Shown: piece by piece, positions 49,788 through 58,219 of the stretch | How positions within the stretch are numbered: the first letter of the stretch is position 1 | Layout: each line of letters begins with the position of its first letter | Source: Streptomyces deccanensis | GTDB lineage: Bacteria; Actinomycetota; Actinomycetes; Streptomycetales; Streptomycetaceae | Direction: 5' to 3' | DNA length: 64,000 bases | Assembly: GCF_022385335.1 (NCBI RefSeq) | Contig: NZ_CP092431.1 | Coordinates: forward strand, 6,076,001-6,140,000 | Notes under the pieces: generated by a model | What the model was told of the DNA's origin: nothing | Seen by the model: the letters and a program-made list of their open reading frames with translations, nothing else | Databases searched by the model: none | Made by a program: the position numbers and the translations under genes

Positions 49788-51245
49788 ATGGCTTACGACG
49801 ATCTTCGCTCCCTGCTCCGCGCACTGGAGCGCGAGGGCGATCTCAAGCGCATCAAGGCCGAAGTCGACCCCTATCTGGAGGTCGGGGAGATCGTCGACCG
49901 GGTCAACAAGGCCGGCGGCCCCGCCCTGCTCTTCGAGAACGTGAAGGGCTCCGCGATGCCCCTCGCGATGAACGTCTTCGGCACCGACCGCCGCCTGCTG
50001 AAGGCGCTCGGGCTGAAGTCGTACGGCGAGATCAGCGAGAAGATCGGCGGCCTGCTCAAGCCCGAACTGCCCCAGGGTTTCGTGGGCGTGCGCGAGGCGT
50101 TCGGCAAGCTCGGCGCCATGGCGCACGTCCCGCCGAAGAAGGTGAAGTCGGACAGCGCGCCCGTCCAGGAGGTGGTCCTCCAGGGCGACGAGGTGGACCT
50201 GGACCGGCTGCCCGCGCTGTTCACCTGGCCCAAGGACGGCGGCTCCTTCTTCAACCTGGGGCTCACCCACACCAAGCACCCCGACACCGGCGTACGCAAC
50301 CTCGGTCTGTACCGCCTCCAGCGCCACGACAAGCGCACCATCGGGATGCACTGGCAGATCCACAAGGACAGCCGCAACCACTACCAGGTGGCGGCGAAGA
50401 GGGGCGAGCGGCTGCCGGTCGCGATCGCGTTCGGCTGCCCGCCCGCCGTGACGTACGCCTCCACCGCGCCGCTCCCCGGTGACATCGACGAGTACCTGTT
50501 CGCCGGGTTCGTCGCGGGCAAGCGGATCGAGATGGTCGACTGCAAGACGGTGCCGCTGCAGGTGCCGGCGAACGCGGAGGTCGTGATCGAGGGCTGGCTG
50601 GAGCCCGGCGAGATGCTCCCCGAGGGCCCCTTCGGCGACCACACCGGCTTCTACACCCCACAGGAACCGTTCCCCGCGCTGAAGATCGACTGTGTGACGA
50701 TGCGCAAGCGCCCGCTGCTCCAGTCGATCGTGGTCGGTCGGCCGCCGACCGAGGACGGCCCGCTGGGACGGGCGACGGAACGCTTCTTCCTCCCCCTCCT
50801 CAAGATCATCGTCCCGGACATCGTGGACTACCACCTCCCCGAGGCGGGCGGCTTCCACAACTGCGCGATCATCTCGATCGACAAGAAGTACCCCAAGCAC
50901 GCGCAGAAGGTCATGCACGCGATCTGGGGCGCCCACATGATGTCCCTGACCAAGCTGATCGTGGTCGTGGACTCCGACTGCGACGTCCACGACCTCCACG
51001 AGGTCGCCTGGCGCGCCCTCGGCAACACGGACTACTCCCGCGACCTCTCCATCGTCGAGGGCCCGGTGGACCACCTCGACCACGCCTCCTACCAGCAGTT
51101 CTGGGGCGGCAAGGCGGGCATCGACGCCACGAGGAAGTGGATCGAGGAGGGCTACACACGGGACGGGGGCTGGCCCGACATGGTCGAGTCGGACCCGGCC
51201 ACGGCGGCGCTGGTCGACCGCCGCTGGAAGGAGTACGGCCTGTGA
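49788..51245 (+). CDS. mqnL: UbiD-family decarboxylase of menaquinone synthesis (MqnL-like)
   Basis: A prenylated-FMN-dependent decarboxylase of 485 residues. DDLRSLLRALEREGDLKRI, LFTWPKDGGSFFNLGLTHTK and GMHWQIHKDSRNHYQ lead to EGWLEPGEMLPEGPFGDHTG, which holds the catalytic Glu/Arg set of the family. Following genes encode a UbiA-like prenyltransferase and, further on, UbiX- and mqnE-like proteins. This fits the futalosine pathway, where UbiD/UbiX-type proteins are assigned as MqnL/MqnM. It begins near a GGATACTGGACCCC leader and overlaps the next gene by 4 bases. Confidence 0.92.
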   Translation: MAYDDLRSLLRALEREGDLKRIKAEVDPYLEVGEIVDRVNKAGGPALLFENVKGSAMPLAMNVFGTDRRLLKALGLKSYGEISEKIGGLLKPELPQGFVGVREAFGKLGAMAHVPPKKVKSDSAPVQEVVLQGDEVDLDRLPALFTWPKDGGSFFNLGLTHTKHPDTGVRNLGLYRLQRHDKRTIGMHWQIHKDSRNHYQVAAKRGERLPVAIAFGCPPAVTYASTAPLPGDIDEYLFAGFVAGKRIEMVDCKTVPLQVPANAEVVIEGWLEPGEMLPEGPFGDHTGFYTPQEPFPALKIDCVTMRKRPLLQSIVVGRPPTEDGPLGRATERFFLPLLKIIVPDIVDYHLPEAGGFHNCAIISIDKKYPKHAQKVMHAIWGAHMMSLTKLIVVVDSDCDVHDLHEVAWRALGNTDYSRDLSIVEGPVDHLDHASYQQFWGGKAGIDATRKWIEEGYTRDGGWPDMVESDPATAALVDRRWKEYGL

Positions 51246-52147
51246 CCAGCGCGTCGGCGGCTCTCCCGCAACAGCCGGGCCGCACCAAGGCCTTCCTGCG
51301 CCTCGTGATGATCGAACACTCGATCTTCGCCCTGCCCTTCGCGTACATCGCCGCGCTCACGGCCATGTTCCAGCTGGACGGCAACATCCACTGGGTGCGG
51401 CTGCTCCTGGTCACCGTCTGCATGGTGGGCCTGCGCACCTTCGCCATGGCGGTCAACCGGATCATCGACCGCGAGATCGACGCGCGGAACCCGCGCACGG
51501 CGCACCGCGAGCTGGTGACCGGCGCGATGTCGGTCAAGCACGCGTGGACCGGCGCCCTGATCGCGGTCGTGATCTTCCTCGGCTCGGCGGCGCTGCTGAA
51601 CCCGCTCTGCCTGGCCCTGGCCCCCGTCGCCGTGATCCCGATGGTGGTCTACCCCTACGGCAAACGGTTCACGAACTACCCCCAGGCCATCCTGGGCCTC
51701 GCCCAGGCCATGGGCCCGGTCGGCGGCTGGCTCGCCATCACGGGGGAGTGGTCGTGGGAGGCGGTCGTCCTCGGCCTCGCGGTGGGCGTCTGGATCGGCG
51801 GCTTCGACCTCATCTACGCCTGCCAGGACGTCGAATCCGACCGCGAGTCCGGGGTCCTGTCGGTCCCGGCCCGCTTCGGCATCCCGGCGGCGATCTGGGC
51901 GGCCCGGGTCTGCCACGCCCTGACGACGGCCCTGTTCGCCTGGTACGCGGTCCTCACCGACGCGGGCGCGTTCCTGTGGCTGGGCCTCGCGATCGTCGCG
52001 GGCGCGTTCGTCTACGAGCACACCATCGTCCGCCCCCACGACCTGTCCCGCCTGAACCGCGCGTTCTTCTCCGTCAACGGCTTCATCGGCATCGCCCTGT
52101 TCGTGTGCGCGCTGCTGGATCTTCTGGTTCGGGGTCTGACCCTCTGA
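51242..52147 (+). CDS. mqnP: UbiA-family prenyltransferase of menaquinone synthesis (MqnP-like)
   Basis: A membrane prenyltransferase of 301 residues with about 8 hydrophobic helices. The first Asp-rich motif is NRIIDREIDARNPRTAHREL and the second is DLIYACQDVESDRESGVLS. Mg2+ and the prenyl diphosphate bind at these. It would attach the isoprenoid chain to the naphthoate intermediate. The start is GTG in the stop of the UbiD-like gene (GTGA), so both are one transcription unit. UbiA-like genes of the futalosine pathway are named MqnP. Confidence 0.93.
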   Translation: MTSASAALPQQPGRTKAFLRLVMIEHSIFALPFAYIAALTAMFQLDGNIHWVRLLLVTVCMVGLRTFAMAVNRIIDREIDARNPRTAHRELVTGAMSVKHAWTGALIAVVIFLGSAALLNPLCLALAPVAVIPMVVYPYGKRFTNYPQAILGLAQAMGPVGGWLAITGEWSWEAVVLGLAVGVWIGGFDLIYACQDVESDRESGVLSVPARFGIPAAIWAARVCHALTTALFAWYAVLTDAGAFLWLGLAIVAGAFVYEHTIVRPHDLSRLNRAFFSVNGFIGIALFVCALLDLLVRGLTL

Positions 52148-52192
52148 TTACCGTCGGCCTACCATCGAGGGCAGGACCCCAGGGAGGCCAGC

Positions 52193-52765
52193 GTGACCGT
52201 CTCGGGCATTGACCGCCTGCACTCGCAGCTCAGCCGGTTCGAGGACATGTTCCCCGGCTATCACATGGAGATTGTCGAGGGCAGCATCATGATGAGTCCG
52301 GTCAAGCCGCACCACGCGGAGACCATCCGGCTCGTGTGGAACGCCCTGCAGGAGCAGGTGGCCGACGAATGGGGCTTTACCAGCGATGTGGCCTTCCCCT
52401 TCGACGAGGAGAACGAGTTCTGCCCGGACGTGGCGATCATTCCCGCGGCGGAAGTGGAGAAGAACCAGGGCGCGTACTCACCCGACCTCATCGAGATTGT
52501 GGTTGAGGTCGTGTCCCAGGGCAGCATCCGCCGCGACTATGAAGTCAAGCCCCACTGGTACGCCTCTCGTGGCATCGCCAATTACCTGATCTTCGACCCG
52601 CTCAAAAGCCACTGCGTCATGATGTGGAACCCCGGCCCCGACGGTTACCAGGGCCGCGACACCATCCCTTACGGCCCTGACCTGACCCTCGACACCCCGC
52701 TCGGCAAGCTCACCATTGCCACCGGCCGTCTCCCCGTGGACCCGAAGGCGCGCCCTACGACGTGA
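52193..52765 (+). CDS. Uma2 family (DUF820) putative endonuclease
   Basis: This 190-residue protein is of the Uma2 family, with a PD-(D/E)XK-like fold. ENEFCPDVAIIPAAEVEKN supplies the D, IVVEVVSQGSIRRDYEVKPH supplies the E..K-type residues, and YLIFDPLKSHCVMMWNPG closes the core. Members spread widely in actinobacteria and cyanobacteria; nuclease activity is presumed and biological role unknown. Codon usage has visibly more A/T at third positions than its neighbours. It sits between the UbiA-like gene and a convergent rhomboid gene. Confidence 0.92.
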   Translation: MTVSGIDRLHSQLSRFEDMFPGYHMEIVEGSIMMSPVKPHHAETIRLVWNALQEQVADEWGFTSDVAFPFDEENEFCPDVAIIPAAEVEKNQGAYSPDLIEIVVEVVSQGSIRRDYEVKPHWYASRGIANYLIFDPLKSHCVMMWNPGPDGYQGRDTIPYGPDLTLDTPLGKLTIATGRLPVDPKARPTT

Positions 52766-53378
52766 GCGCCGTGCGGGAGGGACGCCGCCGGAACACGAAC
52801 GCCGCCACCACCCCCGTCACCAGGCCGATCAGGTGGCCCTGCCAGCTGATCCCGGTCGCGTTCGGGGCGATGCCGCCGAGGATCGCGCCGCCCCAGACGG
52901 CCGCGACCAGGACGCCCACCGCGACCCCCAGCAGCCGGCGCTCGACGAAGCCGGTGACGACGAGGAACCCGAAGAGCCCGAAGACGACGCCGGAGGCACC
53001 GGCGGTGTTGGTGTTGTCCGGGGATATGAGCCAGACCCCCAGCCCGTCCGCCACGATGATCAGCGCGCAGACGGCGGCGAAGCGGCGCAGGCCGCCCAGC
53101 GCCGCGAGGAACCCCAGCACCAGCAACGGCACGCTGTTCGCCGCGACATGGCCGAAGCCGAAGTGGATGAACGACGCGGGCACGACATCGACCAGTTCGG
53201 GCACCGAACGCGGCACGATCCCGAAGTCGTCCAGGGCGTGGCCGGTCGCCACGTCGACCGCCTCCAGGATCCACAGCAGCGCCACCCAGCCCACCATCAG
53301 CTTGGCCGCCGCCTTCGCGCGGTCCCCGCGCGACCACTCCCGCTCGGGACCCAGCGCCCCTCGCACTCCACCAGCCAT
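52755..53378 (-). CDS. Rhomboid-family intramembrane serine protease
   Basis: This rhomboid has 207 residues. HFGFGHVAANSVPLLVLGFL gives the loop and N residue of helix 2. NTAGASGVVFGLFGF holds the G-x-S-G active Ser, and SWQGHLIGLVTGVVAAF has the catalytic His on the last helix. Six helices are present. It would cleave transmembrane substrates in the membrane; the substrate is unknown. The ATG at 53378 (MAGGVRG) was preferred to a GTG at 53402. It is convergent with the Uma2 gene and divergent from the UbiX-like gene. Confidence 0.93.
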   Translation of the reverse strand: MAGGVRGALGPEREWSRGDRAKAAAKLMVGWVALLWILEAVDVATGHALDDFGIVPRSVPELVDVVPASFIHFGFGHVAANSVPLLVLGFLAALGGLRRFAAVCALIIVADGLGVWLISPDNTNTAGASGVVFGLFGFLVVTGFVERRLLGVAVGVLVAAVWGGAILGGIAPNATGISWQGHLIGLVTGVVAAFVFRRRPSRTALTS

Positions 53379-53473
53379 GTCGAACCCCCGTCCCGACCTC
53401 ACGCGTCCTTCGTGGAAACGGCCGGGCCCCCTTGACCGGTTCCCGCCGCGCGCCGCCGGATAGGCTCGGTGTC

Positions 53474-54172
53474 GTGAACCCAGTCAAGCCAGGGAAGACG
53501 CCGCGTACGCCTTGGATCGTAGGGGTGTCCGGCGCATCCGGCACCCCATACGCCGCGGCTGTGCTGCGCGCGCTCCTCGCCGCCGGCGAGAGTGTCGACC
53601 TCGTGGTGTCCCGGGCCTCGCGGCTGACCCTGCTCGACGAGACGGGAATCCCCTTCCGCGACGCGCACTGGCGCGACGACCTGCGGGAATGGCTGTCCCG
53701 CGGCGCCGACGGCAAGCCCGGGACCTTCCCGGTGAACGTCGAGGGCGATCGCGTACGGCACTGGAGCGCGGGCGACCTGGCCGCCGGACCCTCCTCGGGC
53801 TCGTACCCCGTCAAGGGGATGCTGATCGTCCCCGCGTCGACGGCGTGCGTCGCGGGCGTGGCCCTCGGGCTCTCCAAGGACCTCCTGCAGCGGGCGGCGA
53901 GCGTCACCCTCAAGGAGGGCAGGCGGCTCGTGGTCGCCGTACGCGAGACCCCGTTGAACGGGCAGACCCTGCGGCACCTGGTGACCCTGGACGAGGCGGG
54001 CGCGACGGTACTGCCCGCGTCCCCGGCGTTCTACGCGGGGGCCACGCACATCCAGGACCTGGTGGACTTCGTCGCCGGACGGGCGCTGGACGCGGCGGGC
54101 GTCCCGCACACCCTGTACCGGCGCTGGGAGGGCGAGGTGGGCGGGGCGCGCGCTTCCGGTGCGACCGACTGA
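53474..54172 (+). CDS. mqnM: UbiX-family flavin prenyltransferase (MqnM-like)
   Basis: The 232-residue enzyme makes prenylated FMN from FMN and dimethylallyl phosphate for a UbiD-type decarboxylase. It starts at the GTG giving VNPVKPGK. VGVSGASGTPYAAAVLRAL is the FMN-binding loop, and MLIVPASTACVAGVALGLSK, LVVAVRETPLNGQTLRHL and PASPAFYAGATHIQDLVDF match UbiX landmarks. It should supply the cofactor to the UbiD-like protein encoded 2.2 kb upstream. An upstream in-frame start exists at 53432. Confidence 0.93.
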   Translation: MNPVKPGKTPRTPWIVGVSGASGTPYAAAVLRALLAAGESVDLVVSRASRLTLLDETGIPFRDAHWRDDLREWLSRGADGKPGTFPVNVEGDRVRHWSAGDLAAGPSSGSYPVKGMLIVPASTACVAGVALGLSKDLLQRAASVTLKEGRRLVVAVRETPLNGQTLRHLVTLDEAGATVLPASPAFYAGATHIQDLVDFVAGRALDAAGVPHTLYRRWEGEVGGARASGATD

Positions 54173-54311
54173 CCCGTACGCGTCACCCTGCCCGCACGAG
54201 ACCCGAACCCACACCCACCCCCACACCGGCCCGCGCTCCCCGGCGCGTATCTCTGACGAACAACCGAGCAGTACCCACAACTCAACTCTTCAGCGGAAGG
54301 CAACCGATCGC

Positions 54312-54767
54312 ATGGACGCGGTGGACAGGCAGCTCATCCAGGCCCTGAGGGAGAACGGCCGGGCCTCCTACGCGGAGCTGGGGCGCCTCGTCGGACTGTC
54401 GGGACCCAGTGTCACCGACCGCATCAACCGGCTGGAGGCGGCCGGTGTCATCACGGGCTATCGCGCCACGGTCAACGCGGCCTCGCTCGGCCTCGGCGTG
54501 ACCGCGCTCATCGGCATCTCGCTCTCCGACGCCGCCGACCACGAGGACGTGGCGGACCGGCTGCGGGAGCTGGCCGAGATCGAGGACTGCTGGTTCATCG
54601 CGGGCGACGACTCGTACATGCTCAAGGTGCGCGCCCCCGACGTCGACGGCCTGGAGAAGACCATCCGCCGGCTCTCCGGCACCAAGGGCGTCTCCCGCAC
54701 CCGTACGACGATCATCCTCTCCACGAAGTGGGAGAACCGGGTGGGTGAGCTGCCGGAAGAGGAGTAG
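54312..54767 (+). CDS. Lrp/AsnC-family regulator
   Basis: This 151-residue regulator has an N-terminal winged helix (AVDRQLIQALRENGRASYAE, LSGPSVTDRINRLEAAGV) and a RAM effector domain (about 70-150; ALIGISLSDAADHEDVADRL, DCWFIAGDDSYMLKVRAPD, TRTTIILSTKWENRV). An amino acid ligand is likely. GGAAGG is about 12 bases before the ATG. It lies between the UbiX-like gene and mqnE and could regulate one of them. Confidence 0.94.
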   Translation: MDAVDRQLIQALRENGRASYAELGRLVGLSGPSVTDRINRLEAAGVITGYRATVNAASLGLGVTALIGISLSDAADHEDVADRLRELAEIEDCWFIAGDDSYMLKVRAPDVDGLEKTIRRLSGTKGVSRTRTTIILSTKWENRVGELPEEE

Positions 54768-54826
54768 GGCGGTAGGCGTACGGTGGGTGAGGTCGTAGAG
54801 GCGGTTGATCGGTGGAGGGTGTGGGC

Positions 54827-55990
54827 ATGGACGTCGGGCTCAAGCGCGAGCTGGAGGAGAAGGTCCGCTCCGGTGAGCGGCTGACCCGCGAGGACGGCAT
54901 CGCGCTGTACGAGTCGGACGACCTGGCCTGGCTGGGCGGTCTGGCGCACGAGGTCCGGACGCGGAAGAACGGCGACGTCGTCCACTTCAACGTCAACCGT
55001 CACCTCAACATGACCAACGTGTGCACGGCCTCCTGCGCGTACTGCTCCTTCCAGCGCAAGCCGGGGGAGAAGGACGCGTACACGATGCGCATCGAGGAGG
55101 CCGTGAAGCTCGCCAAGGCGATGGAGGGCGAGAACCTCACCGAGCTGCACATCGTCAACGGCCTGCACCCGAACCTCCCGTGGCGCTACTACCCGCGCTC
55201 CCTGAAGGAGCTGAAGGCCGCCCTCCCGAACGTCTCGCTGAAGGCCTTCACGGCCACGGAGATCCACCACTTCGAGACGATCAGCGGTCTGACGGCGTCG
55301 GAGATCCTGGACGAGCTGATCGACGCGGGGCTGGAGTCGCTGACGGGCGGCGGCGCGGAGATCTTCGACTGGGAGGTCCGGCAGCACATCGTGGACCACC
55401 GCACCCACTGGGAGGACTGGTCGCGGATCCACCGCCTGGCGCACGAGAAGGGCCTCAAGACCCCGAGCACCATGCTCTACGGCCACATCGAGGAGCCGCG
55501 CCACCGCGTCGACCACGTCCTGCGCCTGCGCGAACTCCAGGACGAGACCGGCGGTTTCCAGGTCTTCATCCCCCTGCGCTACCAGCACGACTTCGTGGAC
55601 ATGAAGGACGGCAAGGTCCGCAACCGCCTCCAGGCCCGCACCCAGATGGCCACGGGCGCGGAGGCCCTGAAGACCTTCGCGGTGTCGCGGCTGTTGTTCG
55701 ACAACGTCCCCCACGTCAAGGTCTTCTGGGTCATGCACGGCGTCCAGACCGCGCAACTGGCGCTCCAGCACGGCGCCGACGACATGGACGGCTCGGTCGT
55801 CGAGTACAAGATCACCCACGACGCGGACAACTACGGCACGCCGAACAAACTGACCCGCGAGGACCTGCTCGACCTCATCCGCGACGCCGGCTTCCGCCCC
55901 GTCGAACGCAACACGAGGTACGAGATCATCCGAGAGTACGAGGGCCCGAACCCGGCGCGTCGCGAGTCCCCACAGCCGATGCGGGTCTGA
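54827..55990 (+). CDS. mqnE: Aminofutalosine synthase MqnE
   Basis: A radical SAM enzyme of 387 residues. The cluster motif is Cys66-x3-Cys70-x2-Cys73 (CTASCAYC). The surrounding HFNVNRHLNMTNVCTASCA and ELHIVNGLHPNLPWRYYP, then GGGAEIFDW, match aminofutalosine synthase. MqnE joins 3-(1-carboxyvinyloxy)benzoate with an adenosyl radical to give 6-amino-6-deoxyfutalosine. Together with the UbiD-, UbiA- and UbiX-like genes it shows that this organism makes menaquinone by the futalosine route. The ATG follows GGAGGG. Confidence 0.95.
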   Translation: MDVGLKRELEEKVRSGERLTREDGIALYESDDLAWLGGLAHEVRTRKNGDVVHFNVNRHLNMTNVCTASCAYCSFQRKPGEKDAYTMRIEEAVKLAKAMEGENLTELHIVNGLHPNLPWRYYPRSLKELKAALPNVSLKAFTATEIHHFETISGLTASEILDELIDAGLESLTGGGAEIFDWEVRQHIVDHRTHWEDWSRIHRLAHEKGLKTPSTMLYGHIEEPRHRVDHVLRLRELQDETGGFQVFIPLRYQHDFVDMKDGKVRNRLQARTQMATGAEALKTFAVSRLLFDNVPHVKVFWVMHGVQTAQLALQHGADDMDGSVVEYKITHDADNYGTPNKLTREDLLDLIRDAGFRPVERNTRYEIIREYEGPNPARRESPQPMRV

Positions 55991-56010
55991 AGCGGGCCGG
56001 TTGTTCGGGT

Positions 56011-56142
56011 GCGGGTGCGTGGGGCTTCTCGCGCAGTTCCCCGCGCCCCTGAAAGGCCTCCGGCCTTTCGGGGCCGAAAAAGCAGGGGCGCAGCCCCGCT
56101 TTTTCAGGGGCGCGGGGAACTGCGCGACCAGCCCCCACCGGA
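56011..56142. repeat. Dispersed GC-rich inverted repeat, copy D (complete)
   Basis: The left arm (56011-56055, with GCGCAGTTCCCCGCGCCCCT) and the inverted right arm (about 56098-56142) are near-perfect complements. Between them lies a second small hairpin (AGGCCT, 2-base loop, CGGCCTTT-like) and GGGGCGCAGCCCC. It sits between the mqnE stop and the GNAT gene. It is closely similar to copy B at 18.4 kb. Confidence 0.9.
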
Positions 56143-56251
56143 CGGACGCTTGGGGGTCGAAGGGGCGCAGCCCCTTGAGGATGGGACGGGTAGGGGCGGC
56201 GGGGGCGAATCCCTCTTGAGACGAGCCGCGCGTAATGGTTACGGTCACCCC

Positions 56252-56776
56252 ATGCCCCTTACGTTCCACCTGGACCCACCCCTCACCCCCACCCTCCACG
56301 ACGGCATCCTCACCCTCTGGACAGACGTCACCAACACCGGCGGAGCCGTCGGCTTCGTCCCCCCGGTCACCCGAGAAACCATCCGCCCGGAACTCCTCAA
56401 GCACCTCACCGCCATGGCAGAAGGCAGACACCGCCTCCTCCTCGGCCTGGACGACACCGGCACCCCCGCCGCCACCGCCTTCTTCAGCTTCAACACCCAC
56501 CGCCTCATGACCCACTGGGTCTGGCTCTACACGGTGATGGTCCACCCCTCCCACCAGGGCAAGGGCTACGGCCGCGACCTCATGAAGGCGGCCGAGACCG
56601 CGGCCCGCGACTTCGACGGCATAGACGCCATCCGCCTCACCTGCCGAGGCGGCCTCGGCCTGGAACGCTTCTACGCCTCCTGCGGCTACAAGGAGGTCGG
56701 CCGCGTCCCCGGCGCCATACGCGTCGCCCCCGACGACCACCGCGACGACGTCACGATGCTCCTGCCGCTGATCTGA
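56252..56776 (+). CDS. GNAT-family N-acetyltransferase
   Basis: This protein of 174 residues is a GCN5-related acyltransferase. Motif A is visible as YTVMVHPSHQGKGYGRDLMK (Q/R-x-x-G-x-G/A, acetyl-CoA pyrophosphate loop), followed by AIRLTCRGGLGLERFYASCGY, the Y-rich motif B. The acceptor substrate is unknown. The ATG was placed at MPLTFHLDPP. It stands alone between the repeat copy D and a small membrane protein. Confidence 0.92.
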   Translation: MPLTFHLDPPLTPTLHDGILTLWTDVTNTGGAVGFVPPVTRETIRPELLKHLTAMAEGRHRLLLGLDDTGTPAATAFFSFNTHRLMTHWVWLYTVMVHPSHQGKGYGRDLMKAAETAARDFDGIDAIRLTCRGGLGLERFYASCGYKEVGRVPGAIRVAPDDHRDDVTMLLPLI

Positions 56777-56882
56777 GGCCCCGCACCCCCGTGCAAGATC
56801 GCCCCCCGACCGTGCTTCACTGGACGATGCCCTGCGAACGACGGTGGCACTGTTCGGAACGGATACGGAAGAGTGGATTGAG

Positions 56883-57308
56883 ATGCTCCGCTACACACTG
56901 ATGCGCCTCGGTATCTTCGTGGGCTGCTTCGTGGTCGTCTGGGCCCTCGTCTACTCCGGCGTCGCCCCGCGCGGCCTCGGCGCGTCCAACGGCATGTGGA
57001 TGGTCGTGCTCGCGCTCCTGGTCTCCGCGCCGATCAGCTTCGTCGCCCTCCGCAAGGAGCGCGACCGGGCCTCCGCCCAGATCGCCCCCCACCTCGACCG
57101 CTCCATCGGCCGCGTCAAGTCCAACCTCGCGGCCAACCGCAGCCAGGAGGACGAGGCCGACGACGCGGCCCGCACGCCGGGCCCGCGGGCGACCGCCGAG
57201 ACCGACGACGCTGCCGGGACCGACGAGACCGCTGGGACCGAAGAGGCCGCCAAGGCGGACACGGCGGACACGGTGGCTGCCCAGCCGACGTCCGGCAAGG
57301 CGTCGTAG
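56883..57308 (+). CDS. DUF4229 membrane protein
   Basis: This 141-residue protein has two helices (TLMRLGIFVGCFVVVWALVY and WMVVLALLVSAPISFVALRK) with LRKERDRASAQIAPHLDRSI and RVKSNLAANRSQEDEAD after them. This matches DUF4229. The remaining tail is Ala/Thr/Asp repeats (DDAAGTDETAGTEEAAKADT). The start MLRYTLMRL at 56883 is preferred to a GTG 39 bases earlier. No function is known. Confidence 0.87.
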   Translation: MLRYTLMRLGIFVGCFVVVWALVYSGVAPRGLGASNGMWMVVLALLVSAPISFVALRKERDRASAQIAPHLDRSIGRVKSNLAANRSQEDEADDAARTPGPRATAETDDAAGTDETAGTEEAAKADTADTVAAQPTSGKAS

Positions 57309-57456
57309 GACCTACCGCAGACCCTCCGCGCCCCCCGGCGAACCCTCCGCGGCCTGTCCGCACACCCTCGGCAGCCGAGCTCGCCGACCCGCGAAACGCG
57401 ATCATCCGCCCGACGCCCAGGTCCCTCCCCGCCGTCGGAACCGTACGCTTGCCCGC

Positions 57457-58104
57457 ATGGGTGCTGTGAAGAGCAAACGGATGCCTCGTGCGGTACGGGA
57501 ACAGCACATGCTGGACGCGGCGGTGCGGACGTTCGGGCAGCGTGGGTACCGGGCGGCGTCGATGGACGAGATCGCCGAACTGGCGGGTGTGTCCAAGCCG
57601 TTGGTGTACCTGTACCTGAACTCCAAGGAAGACCTCTTCACGGCCTGCATCCGCCGCGAGGCCAAGGCGCTCACCACGGCCGTCCGCGCGGGTGTGAACC
57701 CCGAACTGCCCGCCGACCGCCAACTCTGGGAGGGGCTGGGGGCGTTCTTCACGCACACCGCGCGCAACCCCGACGCCTGGGCCGTCCTGCACCTCCAGGC
57801 CCGTACGCACGGCGAGCCGTTCGCCGCCGAAGTGGCGGCGATGCGGGAGGAGATGGTCGCGTTCGTGACCGGGCTGATCCTGGTCGCCGCGCGGGAGGCC
57901 CGGCGTGACCCGTCCCTGCCCGAGCGGGAGGTCGCCGGTCTGGCCGAGGGGCTCGTCGGCGCGGCCGAGGCGCTCGCCGCCTGGGCCAACGCGACCCCCG
58001 GCATCACCGCCCGCCAGGCCGCGACGACCTTGATGAACTTCGCGTGGGCCGGCCTGGGCGACCTGATGGAGGGGCGCCCTTGGACACCACCGGCCGCGAC
58101 GTGA
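57457..58104 (+). CDS. TetR-family transcriptional regulator
   Basis: This 215-residue regulator has an N-terminal HTH (REQHMLDAAVRTFGQRGYRAA, then ASMDEIAELAGVSKPLVYLY and LNSKEDLFTACI). The C-terminal ligand-binding part is helical. It lies 120 bp before the convergent MaoC gene, with repeat copy E between. Palindromic sites in the MaoC/FadD intergenic region could be its targets, which would make it a lipid-metabolism regulator; this is inference from position. Confidence 0.94.
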   Translation: MGAVKSKRMPRAVREQHMLDAAVRTFGQRGYRAASMDEIAELAGVSKPLVYLYLNSKEDLFTACIRREAKALTTAVRAGVNPELPADRQLWEGLGAFFTHTARNPDAWAVLHLQARTHGEPFAAEVAAMREEMVAFVTGLILVAAREARRDPSLPEREVAGLAEGLVGAAEALAAWANATPGITARQAATTLMNFAWAGLGDLMEGRPWTPPAAT

Positions 58105-58106
58105 GG

Positions 58107-58199
58107 GGGAAAAAGCGGGGCCGCGCCCCTGCTTTCTCGGCCCGAAATGGCCGTAGGCCTTTCAGGGGCGCGGGGAACTGCGCGACCAGCCCCCACCGG
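58107..58199. repeat. Dispersed GC-rich repeat, copy E (single inverted arm)
   Basis: The right arm (58159-58199: TTTCAGGGGCGCGGGGAACT then GCGCGACCAGCCCCCACCGG) is intact. On its left it has only the inner section (AAAGCGGGG, then CGCCCCTGCTTTCTCGG and TGGCCGTAGGCCTTTC). It begins within 3 bp of the TetR stop and ends 21 bp before the MaoC stop, between two convergent genes. This fits a bidirectional terminator-like location. Confidence 0.85.
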
Positions 58200-58219
58200 A
58201 CCCGCGCCCGACCCCCCAC

